A stretch of 33,715 nucleotides of DNA from a virus: positions 1 to 33,715 of IMG/VR virus record IMGVR_UViG_3300025941_000068; one strand, given 5' to 3'. Below the pieces are notes generated by a model, which was given only the letters and a program-made list of their open reading frames with translations, did no database searches and was not told the origin of the DNA. The position numbers and the translations under genes are program-made. Of this stretch, positions 1-6,157 are shown in pieces. Positions within the stretch are counted from its first letter, which is position 1, and each line of letters begins with the position of its first letter.

Positions 1-120
1 AGAAGATATGTAAGCTGTAGATAAGACTGTGGATGAGGTTAGTGATGTAGTTGCCCACATTGAAGACGCAGCTTTACCACATGCTTAGTAACAAGTTTTA
101 TTTGTTTTAAGTCATTGATT

Positions 121-160
121 TTGCAGTGGTTAAATGGGTTTTCCACTGCAATTTCTCGCT
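121..160 (+). terminator. Hairpin, possible terminator of an upstream gene
   Basis: A 9-bp perfect inverted repeat, TTGCAGTGG (121-129) with CCACTGCAA (143-151), has a 13-nt loop and is followed by a pyrimidine-rich TTTCTCGCTC run. It sits between the end of whatever lies upstream and the lysozyme start at 206. The T-tract is weak for an intrinsic terminator, so it may instead be an mRNA-stabilising stem. The rest of 1-205 has no convincing complete gene. One short reading frame ends in TAG at 86-88 but carries an in-frame TAA at 11-13. Confidence 0.5.
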
Positions 161-205
161 CAATAACTATAATAAGATTAGAATATATATATTAATTATT
201 ATTAC

Positions 206-646
206 ATGGACTGTAATATGCCTGATTCACAGCTGGAAAATTGTATAGTCAAGCATGAAGGAATAAAGAAATCTGTTTATAAAGATTCCCTTGGCTATGA
301 CACCGTTGGCATAGGTTTCTGCGTGGATGCCAGATTGGACTTAGGATTGTCAGTTGAAGAATGCATGATGATTCTTCGTTCGCGAATCGCGAATCTAGAA
401 TCTAGGTTGTCGCAATATCCTTGGTATAACAATCAAGATGATGTTAGGAAAGATGTTCTAACAGAACTCTCATACAACCTTGGTGTTAATGGGCTTTTGA
501 AGTTTGCGAAGTTCTTGGCGGCCATGGAAGCCAAGGATTATCTAAAAGCTGCTAATGAGCTACGTGATTCCAAGTGGAGCCAGCAAGTCGGTAAAGAGCG
601 TTTCAATGATATTTGGAATCGGGTTCGGTTAGGCAGGTATGCTTGA
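206..646 (+). CDS. Endolysin, T4-type lysozyme (GH24)
   Basis: A peptidoglycan muramidase for host lysis, 146 residues. The T4 lysozyme catalytic triad spacing is visible: Glu18 in KHEG, Asp27 in YKDS and Thr33 in GYDTVGIG, that is E-x8-D-x5-T exactly as E11/D20/T26 in T4 lysozyme. The C-terminal half has the usual helical features (LSYNLGVNGLLKF, later W-S-Q-Q-V-G-x-E-R). No signal peptide or N-terminal membrane segment is seen, so export would need a holin, and none is recognised in the window. The ATG at 206 lacks a strong Shine-Dalgarno; the alternative ATG at 218 is no better. The stop overlaps the probable start of the nuclease gene by 4 nt, implying coupled translation. Confidence 0.88.
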   Translation: MDCNMPDSQLENCIVKHEGIKKSVYKDSLGYDTVGIGFCVDARLDLGLSVEECMMILRSRIANLESRLSQYPWYNNQDDVRKDVLTELSYNLGVNGLLKFAKFLAAMEAKDYLKAANELRDSKWSQQVGKERFNDIWNRVRLGRYA

Positions 647-1008
647 GATTGGGTGCTGAGCAAATTATCCAGATACAGGTAGTAGAGTTTATTCGACAAA
701 CTACTGACATTCCTGTAATCCATATAGCAAATGAACGTCGTACAACCCCTCAACATGGCGCAATCCTAAAGCGTATGGGCGTACTTGCGGGCGTTAGCGA
801 CCTCTTCTTCCCCAGAAGCAATGGACGCTACCCAGGCATGTTTATGGAGCTTAAAGCCCCTAACGGAAAGCTATCTATAGCTCAGGCACAATTTTTATTA
901 GACAGAACGAATGACGGGTATTATTGTATTGTTTGTTACAACGCAGAAGATGCCATTAAAACTATCCAAGATTTTTATAATTTAGCACCATTAAAGTTAG
1001 TCGAATAG
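643..1008 (+). CDS. VRR-NUC domain nuclease
   Basis: A small PD-(D/E)XK-type nuclease of the VRR-NUC family, about 121 residues. The core is visible: an N-terminal Gln-rich helix, PVIHIANERR, then GVLAGVSDLFF (metal-binding Asp), then MFMELKAPNGKLS (the E-x-K catalytic pair), then A-Q-A-Q-F. Phage VRR-NUC proteins are thought to resolve branched DNA or act in recombination and packaging. The frame is open from a TTG at 613, but the TTG at 643 forms a TTGA overlap with the lysozyme stop and has an AGGCAGG ribosome site upstream, so 643 is preferred; a TTG at 649 is also possible. It converges with the helicase gene, overlapping 12 nt at the 3' ends. Confidence 0.8.
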   Translation: MRLGAEQIIQIQVVEFIRQTTDIPVIHIANERRTTPQHGAILKRMGVLAGVSDLFFPRSNGRYPGMFMELKAPNGKLSIAQAQFLLDRTNDGYYCIVCYNAEDAIKTIQDFYNLAPLKLVE

Positions 1009-2685
1009 CTTCTTGATTAACTTATAGGTTCCATCGGGGTTCATTGTAATGACAATCGAATGTGGTGTCTTAACGCCTTTTTCTAGCATCAGCTGCATTT
1101 GCTTGTAATCATGAAGCTTCATATACCATTCGCTGGGCTTATCAATATGGGTACGCACAAATTTTGCATAGCATACATTCTTTGATTTATCTGTATTTGT
1201 GAAATACAGCTCAGCGAAATTTGATTGTGAATCAGCGGCATAATATCGGCAGTTGATAATTGGAAATCCTCCTTTTTGTGCTGTTATCCAGTATTCTCCT
1301 CTAGATAGACGGACAATATTAGGCTTGTACAGCTTGGCATTTGGGTCAATTAACTCCGCATCACACGAACGACAATGGCGACTAGTAATATCATTTTGTG
1401 TCTCACAAACGTGGCAAGCTTTAAAATCAAAATAGAAAGAGCAACGTTTATTATCGTGAACACCCACGCAACGGCGAGCAGTAACCAAATTAAGAGTATT
1501 GCAGGTGTAGCAAGGAATAACAAAATCTTTTTCATTTTCTGGCCTTGGTTGAAGAGCTTCGTTAATAATTGGATCGTCTACATCCCCATGTCTATCTAAA
1601 TTGCCGGCAAAATCCAGAATAATCGCGGATAATTTGCCTGTATGAAGCCTAAGCACACGTCCGATTCCTTGTGTATATAGAACAAGAGATTCTGTTGGTC
1701 GCAGCCAAGCACATACATCAAAAGAAGGTATATCAATGCCGACTGTAAGCACATTAACATTAACCAAATAACGAATAACGCCCAATTTGGCGAGCTCAAT
1801 AATTTTTTTGCGTTCATCATGCGGCGTCTCTCCAGTTATTATGGCAGCCTGCCCTTCTGGTAAACTCTTTATGCATTCTAAACAGTGTTTGCGCGTAGAT
1901 GCAAAGATAAACGCTCCTGTATGCCCAGCTTCGACTATACGAGTGACTTCTCGCATTATCTCACCTGTTAGACGTTCATTGGCATCAACAATATTAGCTA
2001 ATTGTTTTTGGTCGAATTTGCCGGTATTCTTTACTCTGAGTTGGCTGAAATCGAAACTCTCTGTATCAGGGATGCCAAAAATGGGTTTTGTTAAATATCC
2101 ATTTTCGACCAGCCAGCTTGTGGAGATTGAACATGCTTTTTCTTTAAATAACTGTTCTGGACCGACAATTGAAATTCCCTTCCCACGATACGGTGTACCC
2201 GTTAGACCTATAAGTTTAAATTTATATTGCTCTATCTGAGCCTTCATAGAATAATGATTAATAATACGCATGTACATGGAGTTTGAATCATGTGGATTAA
2301 TATTATGGCACTCATCCGTAACTATCAGCTTAAATGGCTGCCTGCTGATATTGCCGTCATTACTGATATCTTTGCAAACGGAGTGTGGGGAAGCGAATAT
2401 TACAAATTGTTCGAAGTCTTTGGAATTGAGGCCAGCACAGTAAATGCCTGGATTTCCGCCCTGCAGCTTATACGTGTTGGCGTTTTGTTGTATCAAGGTG
2501 CTATTGAGCGTCAAGCACAGAGCGCGCCATCCGGCTTGCTCAATCATCAGCAAGATGTCAGCGATAATAAGTGATTTGCCACTACCCACCGAGGCATCGA
2601 CTAGGATTGGGTCATCTGATTCTCGGAGACATCTTTTTATTGTGTTAACTATAGTTTGCTGGTAAGGGCGCAGAATCTTGGTCAT
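997..2685 (-). CDS. radD: RadD-like superfamily 2 DNA helicase
   Basis: A 562-residue SF2 ATPase of the DECH type. Visible motifs are Walker A GSGKS (34-38), Walker B DECH (124-127), motif III-like LTGTPYRG (161-168), motif V region LTVGIDIP and motif VI QGIGRVLR (339-346). A C-terminal zinc region has cysteines at 392/395, 406/415, 424/427 and 438/441, ending in HCRSCDAELIDP. The order of motifs, the stretch around RYLVNVNVLTVG, LRPTES and LDFAGN, and the double zinc module match bacterial RadD (YejH), which is about 586 residues. Known for RadD: it binds SSB and aids RecA-dependent recombination. It is last in the leftward operon and overlaps the previous gene by ATGA. Assignment rests on layout, not a search. 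Confidence 0.82.
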   Translation of the reverse strand: MTKILRPYQQTIVNTIKRCLRESDDPILVDASVGSGKSLIIADILLMIEQAGWRALCLTLNSTLIQQNANTYKLQGGNPGIYCAGLNSKDFEQFVIFASPHSVCKDISNDGNISRQPFKLIVTDECHNINPHDSNSMYMRIINHYSMKAQIEQYKFKLIGLTGTPYRGKGISIVGPEQLFKEKACSISTSWLVENGYLTKPIFGIPDTESFDFSQLRVKNTGKFDQKQLANIVDANERLTGEIMREVTRIVEAGHTGAFIFASTRKHCLECIKSLPEGQAAIITGETPHDERKKIIELAKLGVIRYLVNVNVLTVGIDIPSFDVCAWLRPTESLVLYTQGIGRVLRLHTGKLSAIILDFAGNLDRHGDVDDPIINEALQPRPENEKDFVIPCYTCNTLNLVTARRCVGVHDNKRCSFYFDFKACHVCETQNDITSRHCRSCDAELIDPNAKLYKPNIVRLSRGEYWITAQKGGFPIINCRYYAADSQSNFAELYFTNTDKSKNVCYAKFVRTHIDKPSEWYMKLHDYKQMQLMLEKGVKTPHSIVITMNPDGTYKLIKKLFD

Positions 2686-3059
2686 TTGTTCTCTAAAGTC
2701 TTAATTGCCTTAGCGCATGTATCCATAACTTTTTTGGCCGCTTCTTGGGCTTCAGCAAAAGTAGCGACTCTTCTTTTTGCATGCAATTTTTCCCAAATCA
2801 ATTGAGCCTCAATAGCTTCTTCAACGGTGTCATAAATTCCAACATAATGAAGAACTTTTTTCATCCCCATGACGCGCTCTACAAGAGCCTTGTATTTTTC
2901 TTTGTCACCTAATTTGTATATATTTCTTGGTAGCTTACGGCCATCAGTTGTCACGCGATTGGGGGTCTTCTTTTTTTGAGCTCTTGCACCTGTAGATTCA
3001 GCCCAACTTAAGCGCGTATTAAGATAGTCATCCCAGAAATTAATTGGCTTCTTGGTCAT
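2682..3059 (-). CDS. Hypothetical protein, basic N-terminus
   Basis: 125 residues, not recognised. The first 50 residues are basic (KKPIN, RAQKKKTPNR, GRKLPRN). Then comes a segment VLHYVGIYDTVEEAIEAQLIWEKLHAKR, reminiscent of the AP2-type DNA-binding strand pattern of phage HNH-associated proteins (a G-x-F/Y-x-T-x-E-E-A-A-x-A pattern). The C-terminus is an alanine/lysine-rich helix. A DNA-binding role is therefore possible but unproven. It overlaps the 81-residue gene upstream by 20 nt and the helicase gene downstream by 4 nt, so it is translated as part of the recombination operon. Confidence 0.7.
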   Translation of the reverse strand: MTKKPINFWDDYLNTRLSWAESTGARAQKKKTPNRVTTDGRKLPRNIYKLGDKEKYKALVERVMGMKKVLHYVGIYDTVEEAIEAQLIWEKLHAKRRVATFAEAQEAAKKVMDTCAKAIKTLENK

Positions 3060-3285
3060 GTTGCGTGTAAATCTCCCTGTCCAAAGTAGCGACCTTGACT
3101 TTTAATTGCTCTATTTCAAATTCAGCTCGCCTTAAAGCTGCAGAATCAGCGACAACATCCTTAGCTTTTTGATATTGTTTATAAACCATTCTAAAATGGT
3201 AACGCATTATTAACATCAAGGAAGCGCCCCCACAGAAGCCTCCAATAAGACAGGTTAAAAACAAATCAACCTCATAACTGTCCAT
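3040..3285 (-). CDS. Small membrane protein with coiled coil
   Basis: 81 residues. Residues 7-27 (LFLTCLIGGFCGGASLMLIMR) form one transmembrane helix, followed by a charged coiled-coil stretch (QYQKAKDVV, LRRAEFEIEQLKVKVATLDRE). The start has a good ribosome site, AAAGGAG 7 nt before the ATG. The topology (N-terminal anchor, cytoplasmic or periplasmic coiled coil) resembles i-spanins, but the gene lies in the recombination operon and not beside the lysozyme, so a lysis role is only a guess. Function unknown. Confidence 0.7.
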   Translation of the reverse strand: MDSYEVDLFLTCLIGGFCGGASLMLIMRYHFRMVYKQYQKAKDVVADSAALRRAEFEIEQLKVKVATLDREIYTQHDQEAN

Positions 3286-3297
3286 GCATTTACTCCT

Positions 3298-3870
3298 TTA
3301 CCAAGGGATGTCTTGGTTGTCATATTTTGGAGGAACATCACTAATAGTAACTTTAGGAGTTTCACGCTTTATTCCAACTTCAGGTACAAAATTTGGCCCA
3401 ATTTCATGCACTTCAGTGATATTATTACCTGTCATAAATAAGGATTGGTCAGGCTTGGGGTTCTCACGTTTCATCGACCATTCCCCAATTTTAATACCCA
3501 TGTTTTTACCAACTAATGATGCATGGTCTTCGTCGGTAGGAACACCTGAATGTTTCGGAATATGCTTAGCTATTGTATAAATAAGTTTCAACATATTCAG
3601 TGCGCGTTGACATGTCACTGGCTTTTCATCGAACGCTTTAATCTTTTGGGTGATTTCACGGTTGCGGAATGGGCCGTCCGTTATTTTCCATACAATCTCA
3701 TATTGATCAATATCCTTGCCAGCTATATTTTTGGAAACTAGCTTGAAGGATTTGATTCTTGCTATGGCGGTGGTGTTGTGTGGAATATTTTCAAATTCAG
3801 GCAACAATACATCTTGAAGCATTCCAGTAATTGTTTGCCCTTCTATCCTGCTTTCCCAAAAATTTGTCAT
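3298..3870 (-). CDS. SSB-like phage protein with SSB-type C-terminal tail
   Basis: 190 residues. The N-terminal 120 residues contain beta-rich segments (IARIKSFKLVSKNIAGKDIDQYEIVWKI, then GPFRNREITQKIKAF) like the phage single-strand-binding families that accompany annealing proteins. The C-terminus is disordered and ends KYDNQDIPW. That matches the acidic-plus-hydrophobic tail of bacterial SSB (DDDIPF), which docks SSB partner proteins. The gene follows the Sak4-like gene with a TAATG overlap. Known: Sak4 of the related phage HK620 works with a cognate SSB. Inference: this is that partner, and the tail may recruit the RadD-like helicase three genes downstream. The fold itself is not proven from sequence reading. 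Confidence 0.66.
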   Translation of the reverse strand: MTNFWESRIEGQTITGMLQDVLLPEFENIPHNTTAIARIKSFKLVSKNIAGKDIDQYEIVWKITDGPFRNREITQKIKAFDEKPVTCQRALNMLKLIYTIAKHIPKHSGVPTDEDHASLVGKNMGIKIGEWSMKRENPKPDQSLFMTGNNITEVHEIGPNFVPEVGIKRETPKVTISDVPPKYDNQDIPW

Positions 3871-4520
3871 TACTCATCCCCGTTAAAATATTCAATCATC
3901 CGCTCGCGGACAAATTGAAGGTCGTTGTCAATATACATGTCAGCAAACATGTCTATACTTGTTTTAGCCATATGGAGGCCGTCGAATTGCGTGAGAAACC
4001 TAAACTTACCCTCTACTACCCTTGCGTGTAAAACTGTGCTAATTCTTCCCTCAATAGATACTTTATCATCAACCATCTTACCAACTGTCTTAGTTTTGAT
4101 AACCCCGGCATGGCTAAGCTCAGTGTGAGACATAATAAAACAAATCAAGTCTTCACGAAGAAGCTTAAGTTCTTCTACAATTTCAAAAGTGTGCTTACCA
4201 ATATCTACAAAACGCTCAAAAGATTTTTCACTTGCTCGATGCATAAACTCGTTAGCTAATACAAAGTTAAAATCATCAATTATCAAATTCTTAATGTTCG
4301 GCAACCGTTCATTAATAGCTTTGATATACGAAATGATTTCTTTATAACAGTCAGTCGAGTGATAGTTTTTTAATTCTTTGTTGTATTTGTTTTTGTAGCC
4401 CTTGAATGGCAATGGCTTGTTCAGTACATTAATTATAAATGTTTCTTCTGGGTTTAATGTGCGGATGCTGGTTGATTTTCCAGTTCCTGATTCGCCTAAA
4501 ATTAATACAATATTACTCAT
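3870..4520 (-). CDS. Sak4-like recombination ATPase (AAA_24 family)
   Basis: 216 residues from the ATG at 4520; a TTG two codons earlier is less likely because GGAG lies 7 nt before the ATG. Walker A is GESGTGKST (9-17) and Walker B is NLIIDDFNF. The central LLREDLICFIMSHTE is typical of the phage nucleotide-binding (AAA_24/Sak4) group, RecA-like core proteins that anneal single strands. It is single-domain and short, as usual for Sak4. It sits between a coiled-coil protein and the SSB-like gene, supporting a recombination module. A generic phage ATP-binding protein is the fallback reading. Confidence 0.75.
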   Translation of the reverse strand: MSNIVLILGESGTGKSTSIRTLNPEETFIINVLNKPLPFKGYKNKYNKELKNYHSTDCYKEIISYIKAINERLPNIKNLIIDDFNFVLANEFMHRASEKSFERFVDIGKHTFEIVEELKLLREDLICFIMSHTELSHAGVIKTKTVGKMVDDKVSIEGRISTVLHARVVEGKFRFLTQFDGLHMAKTSIDMFADMYIDNDLQFVRERMIEYFNGDE

Positions 4521-4522
4521 TT

Positions 4523-4951
4523 TCAAACTCCAGGCGAGACCTTCACGTGTAATTTAGACGGCTTCGCAGTAACAAACTTCCTCATAAGTTCCTTTTCTTC
4601 TTCAGAGCCATATTTTTCACAAGCCTTTATAATGTTTTTGTTCAGTTCGAACTTTTTAACTTCGGTGACTGGGTTAAAGCCTTTAGGAAGGAAGTGCCCA
4701 ATAGTTTTGTATTCATCAATATCTAAATTATATATATATCCACTTTTTACAGTCACTTTCCAGCGACCATAAGTATACGTTTTTTGGCAATCATCACTAT
4801 GCTCAAGCAATGCATTTAATCTTTTCTCAAGCTCTTCTTTTATTCTTAATAATTCAGCAACTTGTAAACTAATTGTGTGCAATGTTAATGCTGTTTCCTG
4901 TATTCTTTCTTCGCGTAGGACTTGAGGATTGGGTTCTGGGAAATCGTTCAT
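4523..4951 (-). CDS. Hypothetical coiled-coil protein at head of the leftward operon
   Basis: 142 residues, not recognised. Residues 13-50 form a strong predicted coiled coil (ALTLHTISLQVAELLRIKEEL and onward), followed by a beta-rich section, YGRWKVTVKSGYIYNLD, and a conserved-looking KPSKLHVKVSPG end. It is the first gene of the operon that goes on to Sak4, SSB-like and RadD-like genes, so a role in recombination or replication is likely by context only. The ATG has little Shine-Dalgarno. It faces the Cro-like gene across a 106-nt control region. Confidence 0.72.
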   Translation of the reverse strand: MNDFPEPNPQVLREERIQETALTLHTISLQVAELLRIKEELEKRLNALLEHSDDCQKTYTYGRWKVTVKSGYIYNLDIDEYKTIGHFLPKGFNPVTEVKKFELNKNIIKACEKYGSEEEKELMRKFVTAKPSKLHVKVSPGV

Positions 4952-4967
4952 TGTATTAGTACCTATT

Positions 4968-4998
4968 CAATTGCGACGGCATTGTCGTAAGGCAATTG
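4968..4998. promoter_or_regulatory. Operator-like nested inverted repeat in the divergent control region
   Basis: CAATTGC (4968-4974) and GCAATTG (4992-4998) form a 7-bp inverted repeat. Inside it a second one, CGAC (4974-4977) with GTCG (4984-4987), is present. The element lies between the leftward recombination operon and the rightward Cro-like gene, where lambdoid phages carry early operators. I see no convincing sigma70 boxes at normal spacing on either side, so the promoters themselves are not placed. A binding site for the Cro-like protein is the simplest reading. Confidence 0.5.
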
Positions 4999-5057
4999 TA
5001 TGTCACCATTATAGACATAGTCAAGCATCTTTGTTAATATATTTTTGGAGGTAACTT

Positions 5058-5267
5058 ATGACACTAGATGAAGTTAAGAAATTTTTTGGTTCTTCTTACA
5101 ATTTCAATTTATTAACCGGATGGACTCATAGTTGTTATAACAACTGGGCGAAGAAAGGTTACATCCCAATTAAGTCGCAATTTAAAATACAAGAATTTAC
5201 AAAGGGTGAGCTCAAGGCTCGCATTGAAGATTTGGGGTACAATAATGACACTGCAAGAACAAGCTGA
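5058..5267 (+). CDS. Cro-like helix-turn-helix regulator
   Basis: 69 residues. The opening LDEVKKFFGSSYNFNLLTGW, then NNWAKKGYIPIKSQFKIQEFTKGELKAR, follows the pattern of short Cro proteins such as P22 Cro: an N-terminal DV-x-x-FG helix, recognition helix, W-x-K-x-x-x-IP, and a hydrophobic C-terminal stretch ending in T-x-G-x-L-K. The ribosome site is GGAGG 6 nt before the ATG. It is the first rightward gene beside an inverted repeat and divergent from the recombination operon, as expected for an early switch. No CI-like partner is visible nearby. The final residues overlap the next gene by 23 nt. Confidence 0.68.
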   Translation: MTLDEVKKFFGSSYNFNLLTGWTHSCYNNWAKKGYIPIKSQFKIQEFTKGELKARIEDLGYNNDTARTS

Positions 5268-5448
5268 ACTAGAAGCCTTACGAGAGTTTAAAAGACAACA
5301 TGAGCTCCAGCCATTAGATATTGCATTTAATCGATTAGAAGGGCTCCTAGATAAGCCGTATGCCAAAGGATTTGATGGGGTGATGTCTGTTGTGGCTTTT
5401 AGAACTATTGCAGAATGTCTTTTGTTAATAAGGGAGAAATTAAAGTGA
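5245..5448 (+). CDS. Hypothetical early protein
   Basis: 67 residues from the ATG at 5245, which starts inside the end of the Cro-like gene; the frame is open a little further upstream without a good start. It is helical and charged (LQEQAELEALREFKRQHE), then has a segment FDGVMSVVAFRTIAECLLLIREKLK. Not recognised. Its stop overlaps the GTG start of the following gene (GTGA), so it belongs to the rightward early operon. Confidence 0.62.
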   Translation: MTLQEQAELEALREFKRQHELQPLDIAFNRLEGLLDKPYAKGFDGVMSVVAFRTIAECLLLIREKLK

Positions 5449-5777
5449 CTATGATAGATGATTGTGAGCACAGATACTCCATTAGGGAGAATGGAAGATA
5501 TGTGTGCGAGCTATGTAATAAGGTTGCTGGAGTTTTAGAGGATAACGATATGAACACATTAGCTTTTTGTGCATTTCGTTATGGTTTAGGGCGAAAGACT
5601 TATGTGGTAAGCAATATCGTACAGGCTTTGATTAATAACAAATATCGTATTAGAGCTGATATCAAGCTTAGAATATGTACTGAGATTCAAGAAGCAATAG
5701 ACTTGGATAAAGCTGGAATGGATTGCGATATCGCAGAATGGCAACGTGTTGTTGAGGAGTTTAAATGCGCCATATAA
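5445..5777 (+). CDS. Hypothetical early protein with zinc-ribbon N-terminus
   Basis: 110 residues from a GTG at 5445, chosen because AGGGAG lies 8 nt upstream and the GTGA overlap couples it to the preceding gene; an ATG at 5451 is the alternative. The N-terminus has C-x-H followed about 13 residues later by CELC, a metal-binding pattern repeated in other small genes of this phage. The rest (AFRYGLGRKTYVVSNIVQALINNKY, then a Trp-containing C-terminus) resembles a widespread phage protein type of unknown function. No activity is assigned. Confidence 0.68.
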   Translation: MTMIDDCEHRYSIRENGRYVCELCNKVAGVLEDNDMNTLAFCAFRYGLGRKTYVVSNIVQALINNKYRIRADIKLRICTEIQEAIDLDKAGMDCDIAEWQRVVEEFKCAI

Positions 5778-5962
5778 AGGATTTTGAAGAATTACGGGAA
5801 CATTTGTGGGAAGAGCGTTATGACTCTATGGAATCTCTTGCTGACAGGATTGAAGAGCTCACAGAGTTTCAGAGAGGTAGTTATCACGGCGAGATTATGG
5901 CCTACGATAATATGATTTCTCTTTTACGAGATATTTTAAAATATGGAGAAGATACACCTTAA
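5765..5962 (+). CDS. Hypothetical acidic early protein
   Basis: 65 residues, ATG overlapping the end of the zinc-ribbon gene by 13 nt. It is strongly acidic and helical (FEELREHLWEERYDSMESL, RIEELTEF). Not recognised; small acidic early phage proteins sometimes mimic DNA or inhibit host enzymes, but nothing here shows that. It is the last gene before the structured gap upstream of the replication initiator. Confidence 0.6.
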   Translation: MRHIKDFEELREHLWEERYDSMESLADRIEELTEFQRGSYHGEIMAYDNMISLLRDILKYGEDTP

Positions 5963-6157
5963 ATCTTATGATATATTGAGCGACATGGCCGCTATTTGGC
6001 GTAGCAGCCCGTCGTGCGCGTAGCGCAATGACATAACCATGCTTGTTTAGGAAGCAGATTATGCATGTATTTTAAACATGTCTGACCTTCTATGCAAGCC
6101 TTTTTGTTGGAGAAAGTAGTACTTATTCACGGAACATATTAAAAGGATATTTAATAT
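5963..6157. other. 195-nt gap with inverted repeats upstream of the replication gene
   Basis: No gene is seen on either strand. The first part has a GC-rich patch with the 7-mer GCGTAGC or near copies repeated (around 5999-6024). The second part has GCTTG (6041-6045) pairing with CAAGC (6095-6099), enclosing CATGT (6064-6068) with ACATG (6076-6080). The outer stem is followed by CTTTTTG, so a weak terminator, attenuator or antitermination-type RNA is possible. The initiator's ribosome site AAAAGGAT follows at about 6141-6148. Confidence 0.4.

Noticed and set aside
1-88. C-terminal part of a gene ending at TAG 86-88
   Set aside because: The frame reads plausibly (AVDKTVDEVSDVVAHIEDAA) but has an in-frame TAA at 11-13 and no start after it. 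It could be a remnant or a frameshifted end of the upstream gene, which cannot be decided from 88 nt.
1787-2239. 150-residue plus-strand frame inside the helicase gene
   Set aside because: It is a shadow of the RadD-like gene: the minus strand has all helicase motifs and this frame has no ribosome site or recognisable domain.
3040-3285. Rz-like spanin
   Set aside because: Membrane anchor plus coiled coil fits, but it is in the recombination operon, about 2 kb from the lysozyme on the other strand, and no embedded Rz1-type lipoprotein frame was found.
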